From Rhizobium sp. Q54 (GTDB lineage: Bacteria > Pseudomonadota > Alphaproteobacteria > Rhizobiales > Xanthobacteraceae), in NCBI GenBank assembly GCA_945861895.1, contig CAMAWF010000002.1, positions 41,073-105,072 of the forward strand: DNA of 64,000 nt, read 5' to 3'. The stretch's first letter is position 1. Every line of letters starts with the position of its first letter. Made by a program: the position numbers and the translations under genes. The notes under the pieces are model-generated. The model saw nothing but the letters and a program-made list of their open reading frames with translations, did not search any database and was not told the origin of the DNA. Positions 42,964 to 53,689 of the stretch are shown here, piece after piece.

Positions 42964-43917
42964 TCAATCCCTGACCACCACAAGACGGTCGTTCCCCGAT
43001 TCCGCGCCCCAGGCCTCGCCCGCGCGGCCGAGCATCTGCCGTACCGAAGCGCCGCGCTTGTCGCTCGCAAACCGCTCGAATTTTTCCGTCGCCGGATCGA
43101 ACCGCACAATGGCATTGGCGGCGAAATCGGTGAGCCACACTTTGTCCTTGTCATCGACATAGACTGAGTAGCAGCCGGATTTGCTGTTCGGCAGGCTCCA
43201 CACTTTCCATGTCTTCGCCGCCGGATCGTAGCGGCCGACTTCGCCGGAATGCCAGAAGCTGACCCAGAGAAGACCCTTCGAATCCGACCAGACACGGCGC
43301 GGTCCGACGCCCGGTTTATGCGGCGCAACCACCATGACATCGCCGCTCACCGTGTCGACTTTTGCAAGGTGGTCGCCGGCAAGCGAGACATACCAGACAT
43401 CGCCGTTCGGCGTCGTCGCGATGCCGTAGGGGCCATTGCCCTTCGGCGCCTTCCAGGCATCGACCTTGCCGGTCGCCGGATCGACGCGGCCATAGACGCC
43501 GCTCTGGCCGGTGAACCAGAGAATTCCCTTTTTGTCGAAGGTCGCGGTGTTGAGATTGGCGTTTGGAAATTCCTTCGGCAACGGAAACAGCTTCACCGCT
43601 TTGGTCGCGGGATCGACGCGTGCGATCGCGTTCTGACCGCTCTCGGTGATCCAGGCTGCGCGGTCGGGACCGACGATGACGCCGTGCGGCGAAGCGCCGG
43701 GGCCGAGCGGGATCTGCTGCACCTTGCCGGTTTTCGGATCGAGAATACCCAACGCACCCTGGCCTTGGGCGGTATACCAGACCGTGCCGTCCGGCGCCGG
43801 TGCGACATCGTGCGGACGCGCGCCGCGCGGCACATCGAAATAGACGACCTGCGCCGCGGGCGCGGTGCTGACGCCTAATATGTAAGCGGCAACTGCGGTG
43901 GCCACCATCGGTAGCAT
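42964..43917 (-). CDS. Vgb/SMP-30-like beta-propeller (virginiamycin B lyase family) protein
   Basis: Repeated blades APDGTVWYTAQGQGALGILDPKTGKVQQIPLG..., signal peptide. Confidence 0.85.
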   Translation of the reverse strand: MLPMVATAVAAYILGVSTAPAAQVVYFDVPRGARPHDVAPAPDGTVWYTAQGQGALGILDPKTGKVQQIPLGPGASPHGVIVGPDRAAWITESGQNAIARVDPATKAVKLFPLPKEFPNANLNTATFDKKGILWFTGQSGVYGRVDPATGKVDAWKAPKGNGPYGIATTPNGDVWYVSLAGDHLAKVDTVSGDVMVVAPHKPGVGPRRVWSDSKGLLWVSFWHSGEVGRYDPAAKTWKVWSLPNSKSGCYSVYVDDKDKVWLTDFAANAIVRFDPATEKFERFASDKRGASVRQMLGRAGEAWGAESGNDRLVVVRD

Positions 43918-43957
43918 AACAATCCCTCCGATAGAGTTCCTACGTTTTCGCGTGCGA

Positions 43958-44443
43958 TCACTCCGCCGCCTCGCGCCGGGCTGCGGTCCGCGTCCATCGA
44001 TCGGCTGCGGCGTCGTCGGTCTTTTTTGCCTCAATCCAGCTCGTCCCGTCCGCGCGCTCGACCTGTTTCCAGAACGGCGCACGGGTCTTGAGAAAATCCA
44101 TCAGAAATTCCGCAGCGGCAAACGCCGCTTCCCGATGCGAGGAGGCGGTGACGACAAGCACGATGCCGTCGCCAGGTTCGATGCGCCCATGGCGGTGGAT
44201 CACGGTAACGCCGGTCAGCGGCCAGCGCTCCTTGGCGTCCGCGACATGGCGTTCAATCTCGGCCTCGGCCATGCCGGGAAAATGCTCGAGCGTGAGCGCG
44301 GCGATCGGTTCGCCCGCTTCGTCGCCGCGGCAAATGCCGGTGAAGGTGACAAGCGCGCCGATATCGCTGCGCCCCCGCGTCAGCAGCGCGGTCTCGGCGG
44401 CGGCGTCAAACGGCTCGCGTTGCAGACGCACGGTCGGGATCAT
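43958..44443 (-). CDS. moaE: Molybdopterin synthase catalytic subunit
   Basis: GALVTFTGICRG...EHFPGMAEAEIERHVADAKERWPLTGVTVIHRHGRIEPGDGIVLV. Confidence 0.95.
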   Translation of the reverse strand: MIPTVRLQREPFDAAAETALLTRGRSDIGALVTFTGICRGDEAGEPIAALTLEHFPGMAEAEIERHVADAKERWPLTGVTVIHRHGRIEPGDGIVLVVTASSHREAAFAAAEFLMDFLKTRAPFWKQVERADGTSWIEAKKTDDAAADRWTRTAARREAAE

Positions 44444-44486
44444 GCCGGATAATCTACTCCCGTCGCCGTCAATGCGCGAGAGGGCG

Positions 44487-44744
44487 CTAACCGCCGGTCA
44501 TTGGCGGAAAAAAGGCGATTTCACGGGCGTCTTTTATCGCGGTATCCGGCCGCGCATGGGCGCGATCGATCGCCGCGCGGATGACGTTGCGATTTTCGAA
44601 AGCGTAGGCGTATTCCTCGCCGCGCCCGGCGAGCCAATCCATCAAGCCGCCGACCGTCGTTACGCTGGCAGGGGGCAAAATTTCTTCCTCGGGCTTGCCT
44701 ATCCGCTCGCGCACCCAGGCGAAGTAACGCACTTTCACGCTCAT
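44487..44744 (-). CDS. moaD: Molybdopterin synthase sulfur-carrier subunit
   Basis: MSVKVRYFAWVRERIGKPEEEILPP...EIAFFPPMTGG. Confidence 0.95.
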   Translation of the reverse strand: MSVKVRYFAWVRERIGKPEEEILPPASVTTVGGLMDWLAGRGEEYAYAFENRNVIRAAIDRAHARPDTAIKDAREIAFFPPMTGG

Positions 44745-45349
44745 TCCTCGATCAGATAGCGCAGGCCGGCGCGCAGATAGTCCCAGCCGGTGTACAGCGT
44801 GAGCAGCGCCGACAACCAGAGCAGCGTCAATCCGACCGAGGTGGTGAACGGAATGATGGCGTCGCCCGCCTTGCCGGCGAGCAGAAAACCGATGGCGACG
44901 AGCTGCCCGGTGGTCTTCCATTTTGCCAGCCGCGTCACCGGCACGCTGACGCGCAACTCGGCGAGGAATTCGCGCAAACCCGACACCAGGATTTCACGGC
45001 AGAGGATGATGATGGCCGCCCACAGCGACCAGCCGCGGATGGTGCTGTCGGCCGCCAGCATCAACAGGCAGGCGGACACCAGCAGCTTATCGGCGATCGG
45101 ATCGAGCATGCGCCCGATCGCGGATTGCTGTTGCCAGGCGCGGGCGATATAGCCGTCGAGAATGTCGGTGACACCGGCGGCGATGAAAATCGCAAGCGCG
45201 ACCCAGCGCAGCCACAGCCCGCCCTGTAGAATGTCCTGCCAATACAGGCAGGCGACGACCGCCGGCACCGCGACGATGCGGCCATAGGTCAACAGGTTCG
45301 GCAAGGCGAGCGGACGTGACGGCAGCGGCTGGGTGGTGACGGATTTCAT
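44741..45349 (-). CDS. pgsA: CDP-diacylglycerol--glycerol-3-phosphate 3-phosphatidyltransferase
   Basis: LPNLLTYGRIVAVPAV; DILDGYIARAWQQQSAIGRMLDPIADKLLV. Confidence 0.95.
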   Translation of the reverse strand: MKSVTTQPLPSRPLALPNLLTYGRIVAVPAVVACLYWQDILQGGLWLRWVALAIFIAAGVTDILDGYIARAWQQQSAIGRMLDPIADKLLVSACLLMLAADSTIRGWSLWAAIIILCREILVSGLREFLAELRVSVPVTRLAKWKTTGQLVAIGFLLAGKAGDAIIPFTTSVGLTLLWLSALLTLYTGWDYLRAGLRYLIEE

Positions 45350-45411
45350 AAATTAAAGGAATACCCTTGGCGCAGTTCCGTCAACCGTCCGGCGTCCGCG
45401 ATCCCCGCTGT

Positions 45412-46302
45412 TTATTGGATAGGCGCTTTCGGCAGCCGGCTTTCGCCCGGTTCCATCGTGAAAGCCTGATCGAGCGAATACCACTCACCTTTGACATCCG
45501 GCGCCGGCGCGGGCCCGTCATGACGGACATAATCTCCGACCAGCGCGCGGGTGACGCCGAACTGCACGTCGGTTTCGAGGTGCTTGTCGCCGTTGACGTA
45601 AATCTGCGAGATCAGAGTCTTGAAGCCCGGCTTATGAATCAAGAAATGCAGATGCGCGGGGCGATAGTTGTGGCGCCCGGTCGCGCGCACGAGATCGCCG
45701 ACCGGGCCGTCGATCGGGATCGGATATCCCGCAGGCTTCACGCTGCGGAAGCCGAAATGCCCTTGCGCATCGGTGATGAATTTGCCGCGCAGATTCATGT
45801 CGGCCTGCTTGGGGTCCTGCTGTTCGTAAAACCCCTCCGGCGAGGAATGCCAGATATCCACTTCCGCGCCTGCGACCGGCGCACCCTTTTGATCGCGCAC
45901 CCGGCAGTTCACGAAAATCGCCGGCCCCGGCGTCGGCGAGCGCACGATCGACGCGCCGCTTTCCGTGCGCGGGGAATTCAGCCGCCAGAACGGGCCGAGC
46001 AGGTTCGCCGTCGTCTCGGTCTGCCCGTTGTTGCCGTTGTTGAGCAGACAGATCAGCGTGGAGAAACCAAGCGAGCCCGACATCAGCACGACTTCGTTGT
46101 GGGACGCCGTCGTGCGCTGGCCGAGCGCGGTGACGTAGCCGACCGCCTGCTCGAATTCCCGCTCCGTCAATTTCACCTCGCGCGCAAACTCGTGCAGGTG
46201 GCGCACCAGTGCAGCAAGTATTTCCCGCAGGCGCGGGTCGGCCGTGCTCTTGAAGGCGTTGAGCACCGCATCGGTTACGTGTTCTTGCCGTTCGATGATC
46301 AT
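45412..46302 (-). CDS. Intradiol ring-cleavage dioxygenase (hydroxyquinol/catechol 1,2-dioxygenase-like)
   Basis: ETTANLLGPFWRLNSPRTESG, VDIWHSSPEGFYEQQD, RPAHLHFLIHKPGF. Confidence 0.92.
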   Translation of the reverse strand: MIIERQEHVTDAVLNAFKSTADPRLREILAALVRHLHEFAREVKLTEREFEQAVGYVTALGQRTTASHNEVVLMSGSLGFSTLICLLNNGNNGQTETTANLLGPFWRLNSPRTESGASIVRSPTPGPAIFVNCRVRDQKGAPVAGAEVDIWHSSPEGFYEQQDPKQADMNLRGKFITDAQGHFGFRSVKPAGYPIPIDGPVGDLVRATGRHNYRPAHLHFLIHKPGFKTLISQIYVNGDKHLETDVQFGVTRALVGDYVRHDGPAPAPDVKGEWYSLDQAFTMEPGESRLPKAPIQ

Positions 46303-46331
46303 CGAAGCACTCCGCCGGTTTGGCCCCAAGA

Positions 46332-48356
46332 TTAGCGCGCGGCCTCATGGAAGAAATCATAAATCTTTCGCGCTGTCTCCGCGTTAATCCCGGGAACCTG
46401 GGCGAGATCGGGCAGCGAGGCGCGCTCAATTGCTTTCAAGGTGCCGAAATGACGCAGCAGCGCGCGCTTGCGCGTCGGTCCGATGCCGGGAATTTCCTGC
46501 AACCCGGCCTCGCGGATATCGCGTTTGCGCCGCGCACGGTGCGAGCCGATGGCAAAACGATGAGCCTCGTCGCGCAAGCGTTCGACGAAATACAGCAGCG
46601 GGTCGCGCGGCGGCAGCTTGAACGGGCTGCGCCCGGGCGTGAAAAACGTCTCGCGGCCGGCGTCGCGGTCGGGCCCCTTGGCGACCGCGACCAGCGGCAC
46701 GTCGGCAATGCCCAGCGCGGCCAACGTCTCCTTGGCCGCCGCAAGCTGGCCCTGGCCGCCGTCGATCAGCACCAGATCGGGCCATGGCGAGACGATATCG
46801 TGTTCGGCATCGTCGGACAGGACTGCCGCGAGCGCGGTAGCAGCGTCCACGCGCGGCGATTCATCGAGCAGCCGCTTGAAGCGCCGCTGCAGCATCTCGC
46901 GCATCATTCCGTAGTCGTCGCCCGGCGCCAGGTCGGCGGAGCGCATATTGAATTTGCGGTATTGGTTTTTCTGAAATCCCTCCGGCCCCGCGACGATCAT
47001 CGCGCCCACCGGGTTGCTGCCGGAAATATGGCTGTTGTCGTAGACCTCGATGCGGCGCGGCACGCGCGGCAGCGCAAATGTCTCCGCCAGCGTCTTGAGC
47101 AATTTCTGCTGCGATGAAGTGTCGGCAAGCTTGCGCGCGAGCGCTTCGCGCGCGTTGGCGAGCGCGTGAGTGACAAGCTGCTTCTTCTCCCCGCGCTGGG
47201 GCAAGGCGACTTCGACTTTGCGGTTGTTCTTGGCGCTCAAGGCCGCGGCGAGCAATGCGCGCTCCTCGAACTCGTGCGAGATGAAAACCTGCGCCGGACA
47301 GGGCTTGTCGTCGTAAAACTGCGCGAGGAACGCACCCAGCACTTCGCCCGCATCGAGCGAGCGGTCGGCCTTGGGAAAATAGGCGCGGTTGCCCCAATTC
47401 TGCCCGGTGCGGAAGAAGAACACCTCGATGCAATTGAACCCGCCGGCCTGATGGATCGCGAACACGTCGGCCTCTTCGACCCCGCGCGGATTGATGCCCT
47501 GATGCGACTGGATGGCGGAAAGCGCGGCAAGACGGTCGCGATAGATCGCGGCGCGCTCGAAGTCGGTCTGCCCGGAGGCCACTTCCATGTCGGCGGCGAG
47601 TTGCTCCTGCACCGCGCGGCTGCGGCCGGATAGAAATGCGTTCGCCGCGCGCACCAGCTCGGCATATTCGGGAAAGCCGATCTCGCTTGTGCATGGCGCC
47701 GAGCAACGCTTGATCTGGTGCAACAAACATGGCCGCGTGCGGCTTTCGAAGAACGCATCGGAGCACGAGCGCAGCAAAAACGCGCGCTGCAGCGCCGTGA
47801 TGGTGCGGTTGACCGCCGAGGCGGCCGCGAACGGGCCGTAATAGTTTCCCTTGCGCGTGCGCGCGCCGCGATGCTTGAGCATTTGCGGCGCCCAGTGGTC
47901 GGACGTAATCAGGATATAGGGGAACGATTTGTCGTCGCGCAGCAGCACGTTAAAGCGCGGACGCAGGCGCTTGATCAGATTGGCCTCAAGCAGCAGCGCT
48001 TCGGTTTCGGTCGCGGTGGAAACGAATTCAAGCGCGGTGGTCGCCGCGATCATGCGGGTGATGCGCGTATCGTGGCCGGCCGGCCGCGCATAGGCGAGTA
48101 CCCGCTTCTTGATGTTCTTGGCCTTGCCGACATAGAGCACGTCGCCCTTGGCATCGATCATGCGATAAACGCCGGGAGACGACGGCGCGTGCTTGGCATG
48201 CTTGAGAATGGCGGCGCGGCCTGCCGCAAGCGGGCCGGATGCCGTCGTCAGTTCTTGCTCTTCCTCGATTTCCGGCAGCGACGGCTCTTCCTCGTCCTCG
48301 ATGAGGACGGTCTCAGGCTCGACGTCTTTCTTGGTGTCTTTGCTGGGGCCGGTCAT
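46332..48356 (-). CDS. uvrC: Excinuclease ABC subunit UvrC
   Basis: [59 protein letters not shown]. Confidence 0.97.
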   Translation of the reverse strand: MTGPSKDTKKDVEPETVLIEDEEEPSLPEIEEEQELTTASGPLAAGRAAILKHAKHAPSSPGVYRMIDAKGDVLYVGKAKNIKKRVLAYARPAGHDTRITRMIAATTALEFVSTATETEALLLEANLIKRLRPRFNVLLRDDKSFPYILITSDHWAPQMLKHRGARTRKGNYYGPFAAASAVNRTITALQRAFLLRSCSDAFFESRTRPCLLHQIKRCSAPCTSEIGFPEYAELVRAANAFLSGRSRAVQEQLAADMEVASGQTDFERAAIYRDRLAALSAIQSHQGINPRGVEEADVFAIHQAGGFNCIEVFFFRTGQNWGNRAYFPKADRSLDAGEVLGAFLAQFYDDKPCPAQVFISHEFEERALLAAALSAKNNRKVEVALPQRGEKKQLVTHALANAREALARKLADTSSQQKLLKTLAETFALPRVPRRIEVYDNSHISGSNPVGAMIVAGPEGFQKNQYRKFNMRSADLAPGDDYGMMREMLQRRFKRLLDESPRVDAATALAAVLSDDAEHDIVSPWPDLVLIDGGQGQLAAAKETLAALGIADVPLVAVAKGPDRDAGRETFFTPGRSPFKLPPRDPLLYFVERLRDEAHRFAIGSHRARRKRDIREAGLQEIPGIGPTRKRALLRHFGTLKAIERASLPDLAQVPGINAETARKIYDFFHEAAR

Positions 48357-48407
48357 GGGAGGAAAGTAATGCGCCGGTCGACTTCGGACCAGACCGGCGC
48401 CGCAACG

Positions 48408-49199
48408 CTACTCCGCGACCCTGGAATCGGCGGTCTGCCAAGCCAGGCTCTGGCCGCCATCGACCGCGATGGTCTGCCCGGTCACGCTTGCAGCCGAGGC
48501 AAGGTACACCACCGCCTCCGCGACCGCTTCCGGGGTCGGCCCGCGGCCAAGCGGCAACGCCGAGGTCTGGCGCGCGAAGTCCTCCGGCGCCTGACGCTGG
48601 CTTGCGAGCACCGGGCCGGGTGCCACCGCGTTGACGCGGACACCGGGCGCCAACGCCTGGGCGAGCGTGGTGGTGGCGGCAAACAGCGCATTCTTGCTCA
48701 GGGAATAAGAGACAAAATGCGGGGTCGGCTTGAACACCCGCTGATCGAGCAGATTGACGATCGAGGCATCGGCCCCGGCCGGAGCCTGGGCGGCAAATAC
48801 CTCGGATAGAAATAGCGGGGCACGCAGATTGACCGCCATTGTGCGGTCAAAGCGCGCGACATCAAGCGAGCCGATCTCGTCGCGCTCGAATTCGCCAGCG
48901 TTATTGACCAGCAGCGTCAACGCGCCGAACGCCGTGGCCGCCGGAATCAGGCGGCGCACATCGCCGTCTTGCGCAAGATCTGCGAGCACCACGGCGGCAC
49001 GCCCGCCCTGCTTGGCTATCTCGGCGCAGAGTTGCTCGGCTTCGTCGCGCGAGCGATGGGCATGCACCACGACTGCATAACCCGCGCGCGCCAGCGCAAG
49101 CGTAATCGCGCGGCCGATGCGCCTGGCGCCGCCGGTGATGAGCGCCGCGCGCGGCGGCGCGGATGTTCCCATGGTCTTCGGCATCGAAGCTTCCGTCAC
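48408..49199 (-). CDS. SDR family oxidoreductase
   Basis: AALITGGARRIGRAITLALARAGYAVVVHAHRS; VNNAG; YSLSKNAL. Confidence 0.93.
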   Translation of the reverse strand: MTEASMPKTMGTSAPPRAALITGGARRIGRAITLALARAGYAVVVHAHRSRDEAEQLCAEIAKQGGRAAVVLADLAQDGDVRRLIPAATAFGALTLLVNNAGEFERDEIGSLDVARFDRTMAVNLRAPLFLSEVFAAQAPAGADASIVNLLDQRVFKPTPHFVSYSLSKNALFAATTTLAQALAPGVRVNAVAPGPVLASQRQAPEDFARQTSALPLGRGPTPEAVAEAVVYLASAASVTGQTIAVDGGQSLAWQTADSRVAE

Positions 49200-49612
49200 G
49201 GCCTGTCCTACGCCGCGAAGATTGAACCTGTCACCGCATATCGGTTTGGCGGTCCGCCCGACGTATTGCCGCGATTTCGCGGCCGTCTCCAGCGCACGCC
49301 AATTATAGTAAATGCAGTCTGACCCGACATGGTAAATACAGAGCGTGTCGATCCGCGCAAACTAAGAGTTCTTTAGGGATAACAACTGTTGCTTACTTAG
49401 CAATTCATAACCGCTTAACTTAAAATACGCGATAAATCTTCCACGAAAATGTCGATCTTTCGCCATTCAACCGGCCTTGCGACCCCTTAATCGCAACTAG
49501 AATTTGCGGATTAATGAGTCGGCGGCCAGCCGGAATGCAGGATCTGCGCAACAAGTGACCAGGACGCCGCCGCCAAGCGGTCCGTGCCCGGGGTACTAAA
49601 GTGGAGGTAGCA

Positions 49613-50233
49613 ATGAAGAGTGCGATTTACGCCGCGGCCACGGTCGCTATGACGCTTGCGGCAGGCGCCGCAGCCGCAGCCGACCTCCCGCGCAGCCCGG
49701 CCCCGTATTATTCCGCCCCGGCGCCGCAAACCTACAATTGGACGGGTCCCTATGCCGGCGTGAATGTCGGCTATCAATGGGGCGACACCACCAACAATGC
49801 GACCGAACCGTCCGGTCTACAGGGCGGCTTGCAGGCCGGCTACAATTGGCAAGCCGGCCAGTTCGTGTTCGGCGCCGAAACCGACATCCAGCTTTCGGGC
49901 AGCGACGATACCTTCGCGCCGTGGAAGTTCTCCAATCCGTGGTTCGGCACATTGCGCGGCCGCGCCGGCGTCGCGCTCAACAATATTCTGTTCTACGGAA
50001 CCCTGGGTCTCGCTTATGGCGGCGTAAAAGGCGAGATCTCGGGTCTGGCGGAATCCAAAACTCATCCCGGCTGGGCCGTCGGCGCCGGCATGGAAGTGGG
50101 CCTCACTCCGAATTGGTCGGCCCGCGCAGAATATCTCTATGTCGATCTTTCGGACCGCAACTATACGGTCACCGGCAGAGGCAACGGTATCGAGTCGAAC
50201 CTGATCCGCTTCGGCGTCAACTACCGCTTCTGA
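49613..50233 (+). CDS. Outer membrane beta-barrel (Omp25/Omp31-like porin family) protein
   Basis: Signal peptide; NWTGPYAGVNVGYQWGD...NWSARAEYLYVDLSD...LIRFGVNYRF. Confidence 0.93.
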   Translation: MKSAIYAAATVAMTLAAGAAAAADLPRSPAPYYSAPAPQTYNWTGPYAGVNVGYQWGDTTNNATEPSGLQGGLQAGYNWQAGQFVFGAETDIQLSGSDDTFAPWKFSNPWFGTLRGRAGVALNNILFYGTLGLAYGGVKGEISGLAESKTHPGWAVGAGMEVGLTPNWSARAEYLYVDLSDRNYTVTGRGNGIESNLIRFGVNYRF

Positions 50234-50257
50234 TCGCGGCATAAATCGTCGCACTAA

Positions 50258-50287
50258 AAAAGCCCCGCATCCCGGTGCGGGGCTTTT
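50258..50287. terminator. Intrinsic (bidirectional-looking) terminator
   Basis: AAAAGCCCCGCA-TCCCGG-TGCGGGGCTTTT. Confidence 0.9.
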
Positions 50288-50405
50288 GCTTTGCGCGTGC
50301 TGCTTGCGCCAACTGCCTTGAAAACGCAGGTCGCGATAGCCAAGCGCGCAGGCGAGCGCGATCTGTCCGACAACCGGCAGCCGATCCAGCCGCGGCCCGC
50401 GCAGC

Positions 50406-50621
50406 TTAGCCGGTGACGACCAGATTTACCGCCTTGGGACCCTTGCCCTTCTTGTCGGGCTCGACATCGAAGCTGATGCGCTGCCCTTCGTTCAGGGATT
50501 TTAGCCCCGCCTGTTCCACCGCGGTGATGTGGACGAACACGTCGCGTCCGCCGTCGTCCGGCTTCACGAAGCCATAACCCCGCTCGCCATTGAAAAACTT
50601 TACGGTACCGGTCTGCGCCAT
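50406..50621 (-). CDS. Cold-shock domain protein
   Basis: MAQTGTVKFFNGERGYGFVKPDDGGRDVFVHITAVEQAGLKSLNEGQRISFDVE. Confidence 0.97.
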   Translation of the reverse strand: MAQTGTVKFFNGERGYGFVKPDDGGRDVFVHITAVEQAGLKSLNEGQRISFDVEPDKKGKGPKAVNLVVTG

Positions 50622-50817
50622 CGGGAAACTCCTCCCCCAATTGCTTCGCCGCCCGCCCCCACGGCGGGAGGCTCGGCCGGACATTCACAATCGGGGAAAG
50701 CGTCAGCCAGTTACGGCCTTCGTCACTCCGCCGGCCCCCCAAAATGGAGGCGGAACGCCAAAGCCAGCCTCTAAGAGCTAAACCAACCCGGGCCCTGTGA
50801 AAAGAGGCACGCGGTCG

Positions 50818-51672
50818 CTAGACCCGTTCGCCGGCCAGCCAATCGAGGCAAAATCCGCCCTGGCCGTCGCGCCCCAGGAGTGCGGCCAGCGCCGGCAGCA
50901 GGGTTTTAAGCTCGCCCTCCAGCGGCCAGGGCGGATTGACCAGGATCAGCCCGGAGCCGTTCAAACGGCTCACATCGTCGAGCCGCGCGACGGTAAGTTC
51001 CGCGCGCAGAATCTTGCCGATGCCGAGGCGCTGCAGGCTTTTGGCCAGGGCATCCGGCTCGCGGCGGGCCTTGATCGGATACCAAAGCGCGTAGATGCCG
51101 GTCGCCCATTTGCGATGCGCCGCCGCCAGCCCGTTCGCCAGCCGCGTGAAATCGCCGTCCTCTTCGAATGGCGGATCGACCAGCACCAGCCCGCGGCGCT
51201 CGACCGGTGGCACATAGGCGGCAAGCGCCGTCCAGCCGTCGATGCGCAAGCTCTTGATGCGCACATCCCCGCGCAAATTCGCCTCCAGCGCCTTCGCCGC
51301 CTTCGGCTCCGTCTCGCACAGGATGAGGCGATCCTGCGGGCGCAACCAGGCGCGCGCCAGCGCCGGCGAGCCCGGATACGTGGTCAGCCGGCCGGGTGCG
51401 TTGAGCGCCGCGATGACGTCGAGATAGGGCACAAGCAGCGCGGCGATGGCGGGCTCAAGCCGGGCGGCGAGCAGGCGTTCGATGCCGTGATGCCATTCGC
51501 CGCTGCGATTGGCCTCCGGCCCGGCGAGATCGTAGAGGCCGGCCCCGGCATGGGTATCGATCACGCGATAGGCCGCCGGCTTGCCGCACAGATAAGTGAG
51601 AATGCGGCAAAGCACGGCATGCTTGAAGACATCGGCAAAACTGCCGGCGTGGAAGGCGTGGCGGTAGTTCAC
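50818..51672 (-). CDS. rlmJ: 23S rRNA (adenine2030-N6)-methyltransferase RlmJ
   Basis: MNYRHAFHAGSFADVFKHAVL...; LVLVDPPFEEDGDF. Confidence 0.93.
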   Translation of the reverse strand: MNYRHAFHAGSFADVFKHAVLCRILTYLCGKPAAYRVIDTHAGAGLYDLAGPEANRSGEWHHGIERLLAARLEPAIAALLVPYLDVIAALNAPGRLTTYPGSPALARAWLRPQDRLILCETEPKAAKALEANLRGDVRIKSLRIDGWTALAAYVPPVERRGLVLVDPPFEEDGDFTRLANGLAAAHRKWATGIYALWYPIKARREPDALAKSLQRLGIGKILRAELTVARLDDVSRLNGSGLILVNPPWPLEGELKTLLPALAALLGRDGQGGFCLDWLAGERV

Positions 51673-51752
51673 GTTGGCGCGCCCAGTGACGATTGAGGTC
51701 GCTGCACTATAAGGCGGCGGGCCGCTTGCGTCGTCGCGGCTGCAATGGCCGG

Positions 51753-52463
51753 TCAGCGCGCGTCGGCCGCACGCCCCCCGCGCACCGGCGGCATGATGAT
51801 CTTGTCACGCCGGCAACTGCGGCGGTCGACCTCCGCGCAGTCGCGGAAGTTCAGGTCCTTGCTCAGGCACACCCGGACTTCGCTCAACCGTTTGTGGTCG
51901 CAATTCACCGCGATGCCGACGCGGGTCATGCCGGGATTGGCCTTGACGAAAGCGTCCTCGACCTCATCCGGCGTCACGCTGAGTAGGCTGGTGACGTCGG
52001 TGAACTGCTCGGGGATTTTCACTGCCGCGCGCGCTTTGCGCACGGCCTCGAAATACCCATGCGGCGATAAGCCCGAGCAGGTGCCGTGCCGGTCCCATTG
52101 ATTGAAGACCAGGCGCGGGCTCGGCATCAGGTCCAGCATGGACGACATGATATTGCGATCGAGCCGCGGCGCCGGGACCTGACAGTCGCGCGGGAAGCCG
52201 CGCTCGAATTGCGGCCACAAGCCATGCACGACGAAGGAATAGGGCCGCGCACCGCATTGATCGCGCGGCGCCTCGCGCCCGCGCTCGGCACTGGCCTCGC
52301 AAAACGACGGCGACCAGGACAAGGCAAGGACATAGAAGTCGAACCGGCCCGGCTCGCTTTGACGCCGGTCCTGCGCGAAGGCGGTTACGATGGCGAGGAA
52401 GAGAATGGCCGTCACGGCCGCCGTGACGTGGATGGCTTGCTCGATCGCGGATCGGCGGAACAT
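51753..52463 (-). CDS. Ribonuclease T2 family protein
   Basis: FDFYVLALSWSPSFCEA, FVVHGLWPQFERGFP, FNQWDRHGTCSGLSPHGYFEA. Confidence 0.92.
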   Translation of the reverse strand: MFRRSAIEQAIHVTAAVTAILFLAIVTAFAQDRRQSEPGRFDFYVLALSWSPSFCEASAERGREAPRDQCGARPYSFVVHGLWPQFERGFPRDCQVPAPRLDRNIMSSMLDLMPSPRLVFNQWDRHGTCSGLSPHGYFEAVRKARAAVKIPEQFTDVTSLLSVTPDEVEDAFVKANPGMTRVGIAVNCDHKRLSEVRVCLSKDLNFRDCAEVDRRSCRRDKIIMPPVRGGRAADAR

Positions 52464-52565
52464 GGGGCGCCCCCTGGCACATGAAATACGCCAGGGAACC
52501 CTAGCGAAGCAAAAAGAACAATTCAAGAACAAAATGCAGATAAAACGGGTTCGGACGCTCCCGCC

Positions 52566-53021
52566 TCAGGGCCGGGCCATCTTGCACCCTGGATTATACG
52601 CCCAGTTGCGGTCGAGACCGACCACGCAAAATTCGACGCCCCAGCTGGCGCCGATCCGGCCGGTATCCTCGCCAATCCAGTAATGCACCTGCCGCCAGCG
52701 CCCGTCGGAAATCAGCGCCCGCGCACTGCAAAAGCGCCGCGGAATGGTGTTGGCCGCCCACGGCCGGAATGCCGTCTGCCGGACGCGTTCGAAGTCGACG
52801 ATATGCAGGCTGGAATTCCAGAACCGGCTTTCCTTGGTGGCAAAACGCGAAGCGACCCAGCCGAGGCCGGCTTCGCATTCCGGCACCGCGCCATCGTAGC
52901 GCGGACCCGACAGCCCAAAATTCATTTCCAGCCAGCTCGCCGCCCGCGCCTCGCCGGCAACCGCAAGGCCGGCCAGCATCAGCGCCGCGAACAATCGCCG
53001 GAAACGAACACCGCCAGCCAT
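52566..53021 (-). CDS. Hypothetical secreted protein
   Basis: Signal peptide; 151 aa. Confidence 0.6.
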   Translation of the reverse strand: MAGGVRFRRLFAALMLAGLAVAGEARAASWLEMNFGLSGPRYDGAVPECEAGLGWVASRFATKESRFWNSSLHIVDFERVRQTAFRPWAANTIPRRFCSARALISDGRWRQVHYWIGEDTGRIGASWGVEFCVVGLDRNWAYNPGCKMARP

Positions 53022-53198
53022 GACGTCTTTCCTCATCGGGACGGCCGCCAGATTACCACAGCTTTCTCTGCCCGAACGGAAATTGACCACAGCTTTCGCG
53101 CTGCCCGGACTCCGTCATGCTATGGCGCACCGGCATCATGCGTGTCTCGATTCGCGTCGCATCGGTAGTGCCGGCGTGCGGGCTGAAGGAGACGGAGC

Positions 53199-53675
53199 AT
53201 GTCGGTCGCACTGCGGCGGTTGGAAACATCCGAGCAGGAGTTCGGATTGCAGGCGGCGGCGCGCTTGATGACCGAAGTATTGGCGCCCTGGGTGCAGGAT
53301 CTCGATCTGCTGGTCGAAAGCGTGGAGAGCGGCCGGCCGGCCGGCGCGCCGGACGATTGGCAGCCGGGCGCGGTGCTGCGGCTGGTATTCTCCAAGAAGA
53401 TTTGCCGCGATGGCGGCGTCGCCTGCGGCCAGGCGTTGATGGCGCTCGCCGATACCGCGATGGTGTTTGCCTGCGCGGCGGCGTGGAACGGCTACCGGCC
53501 GATGACCACGATCGACCAGACCATGCACTTCCTCCGTCCGGTGAACTTCGATGTCATCGCCGACGCGCGCGTGGTGCGGATCGGCCGCACCACCAGCTTC
53601 GGTCGCGTGATGATGTCGAGCGCCACCGACAAGCGGCCGGTAGGAATGGTATCGAGCGCCTATGCATTGTTGTGA
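53199..53675 (+). CDS. PaaI family thioesterase
   Basis: GGVACGQALMALADTAMVFA...MTTIDQTMHFLRPVNFDVIADARVVRIGRTTSFGRV. Confidence 0.82.
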   Translation: MSVALRRLETSEQEFGLQAAARLMTEVLAPWVQDLDLLVESVESGRPAGAPDDWQPGAVLRLVFSKKICRDGGVACGQALMALADTAMVFACAAAWNGYRPMTTIDQTMHFLRPVNFDVIADARVVRIGRTTSFGRVMMSSATDKRPVGMVSSAYALL

Positions 53676-53689
53676 AGCGAGCAAATACG

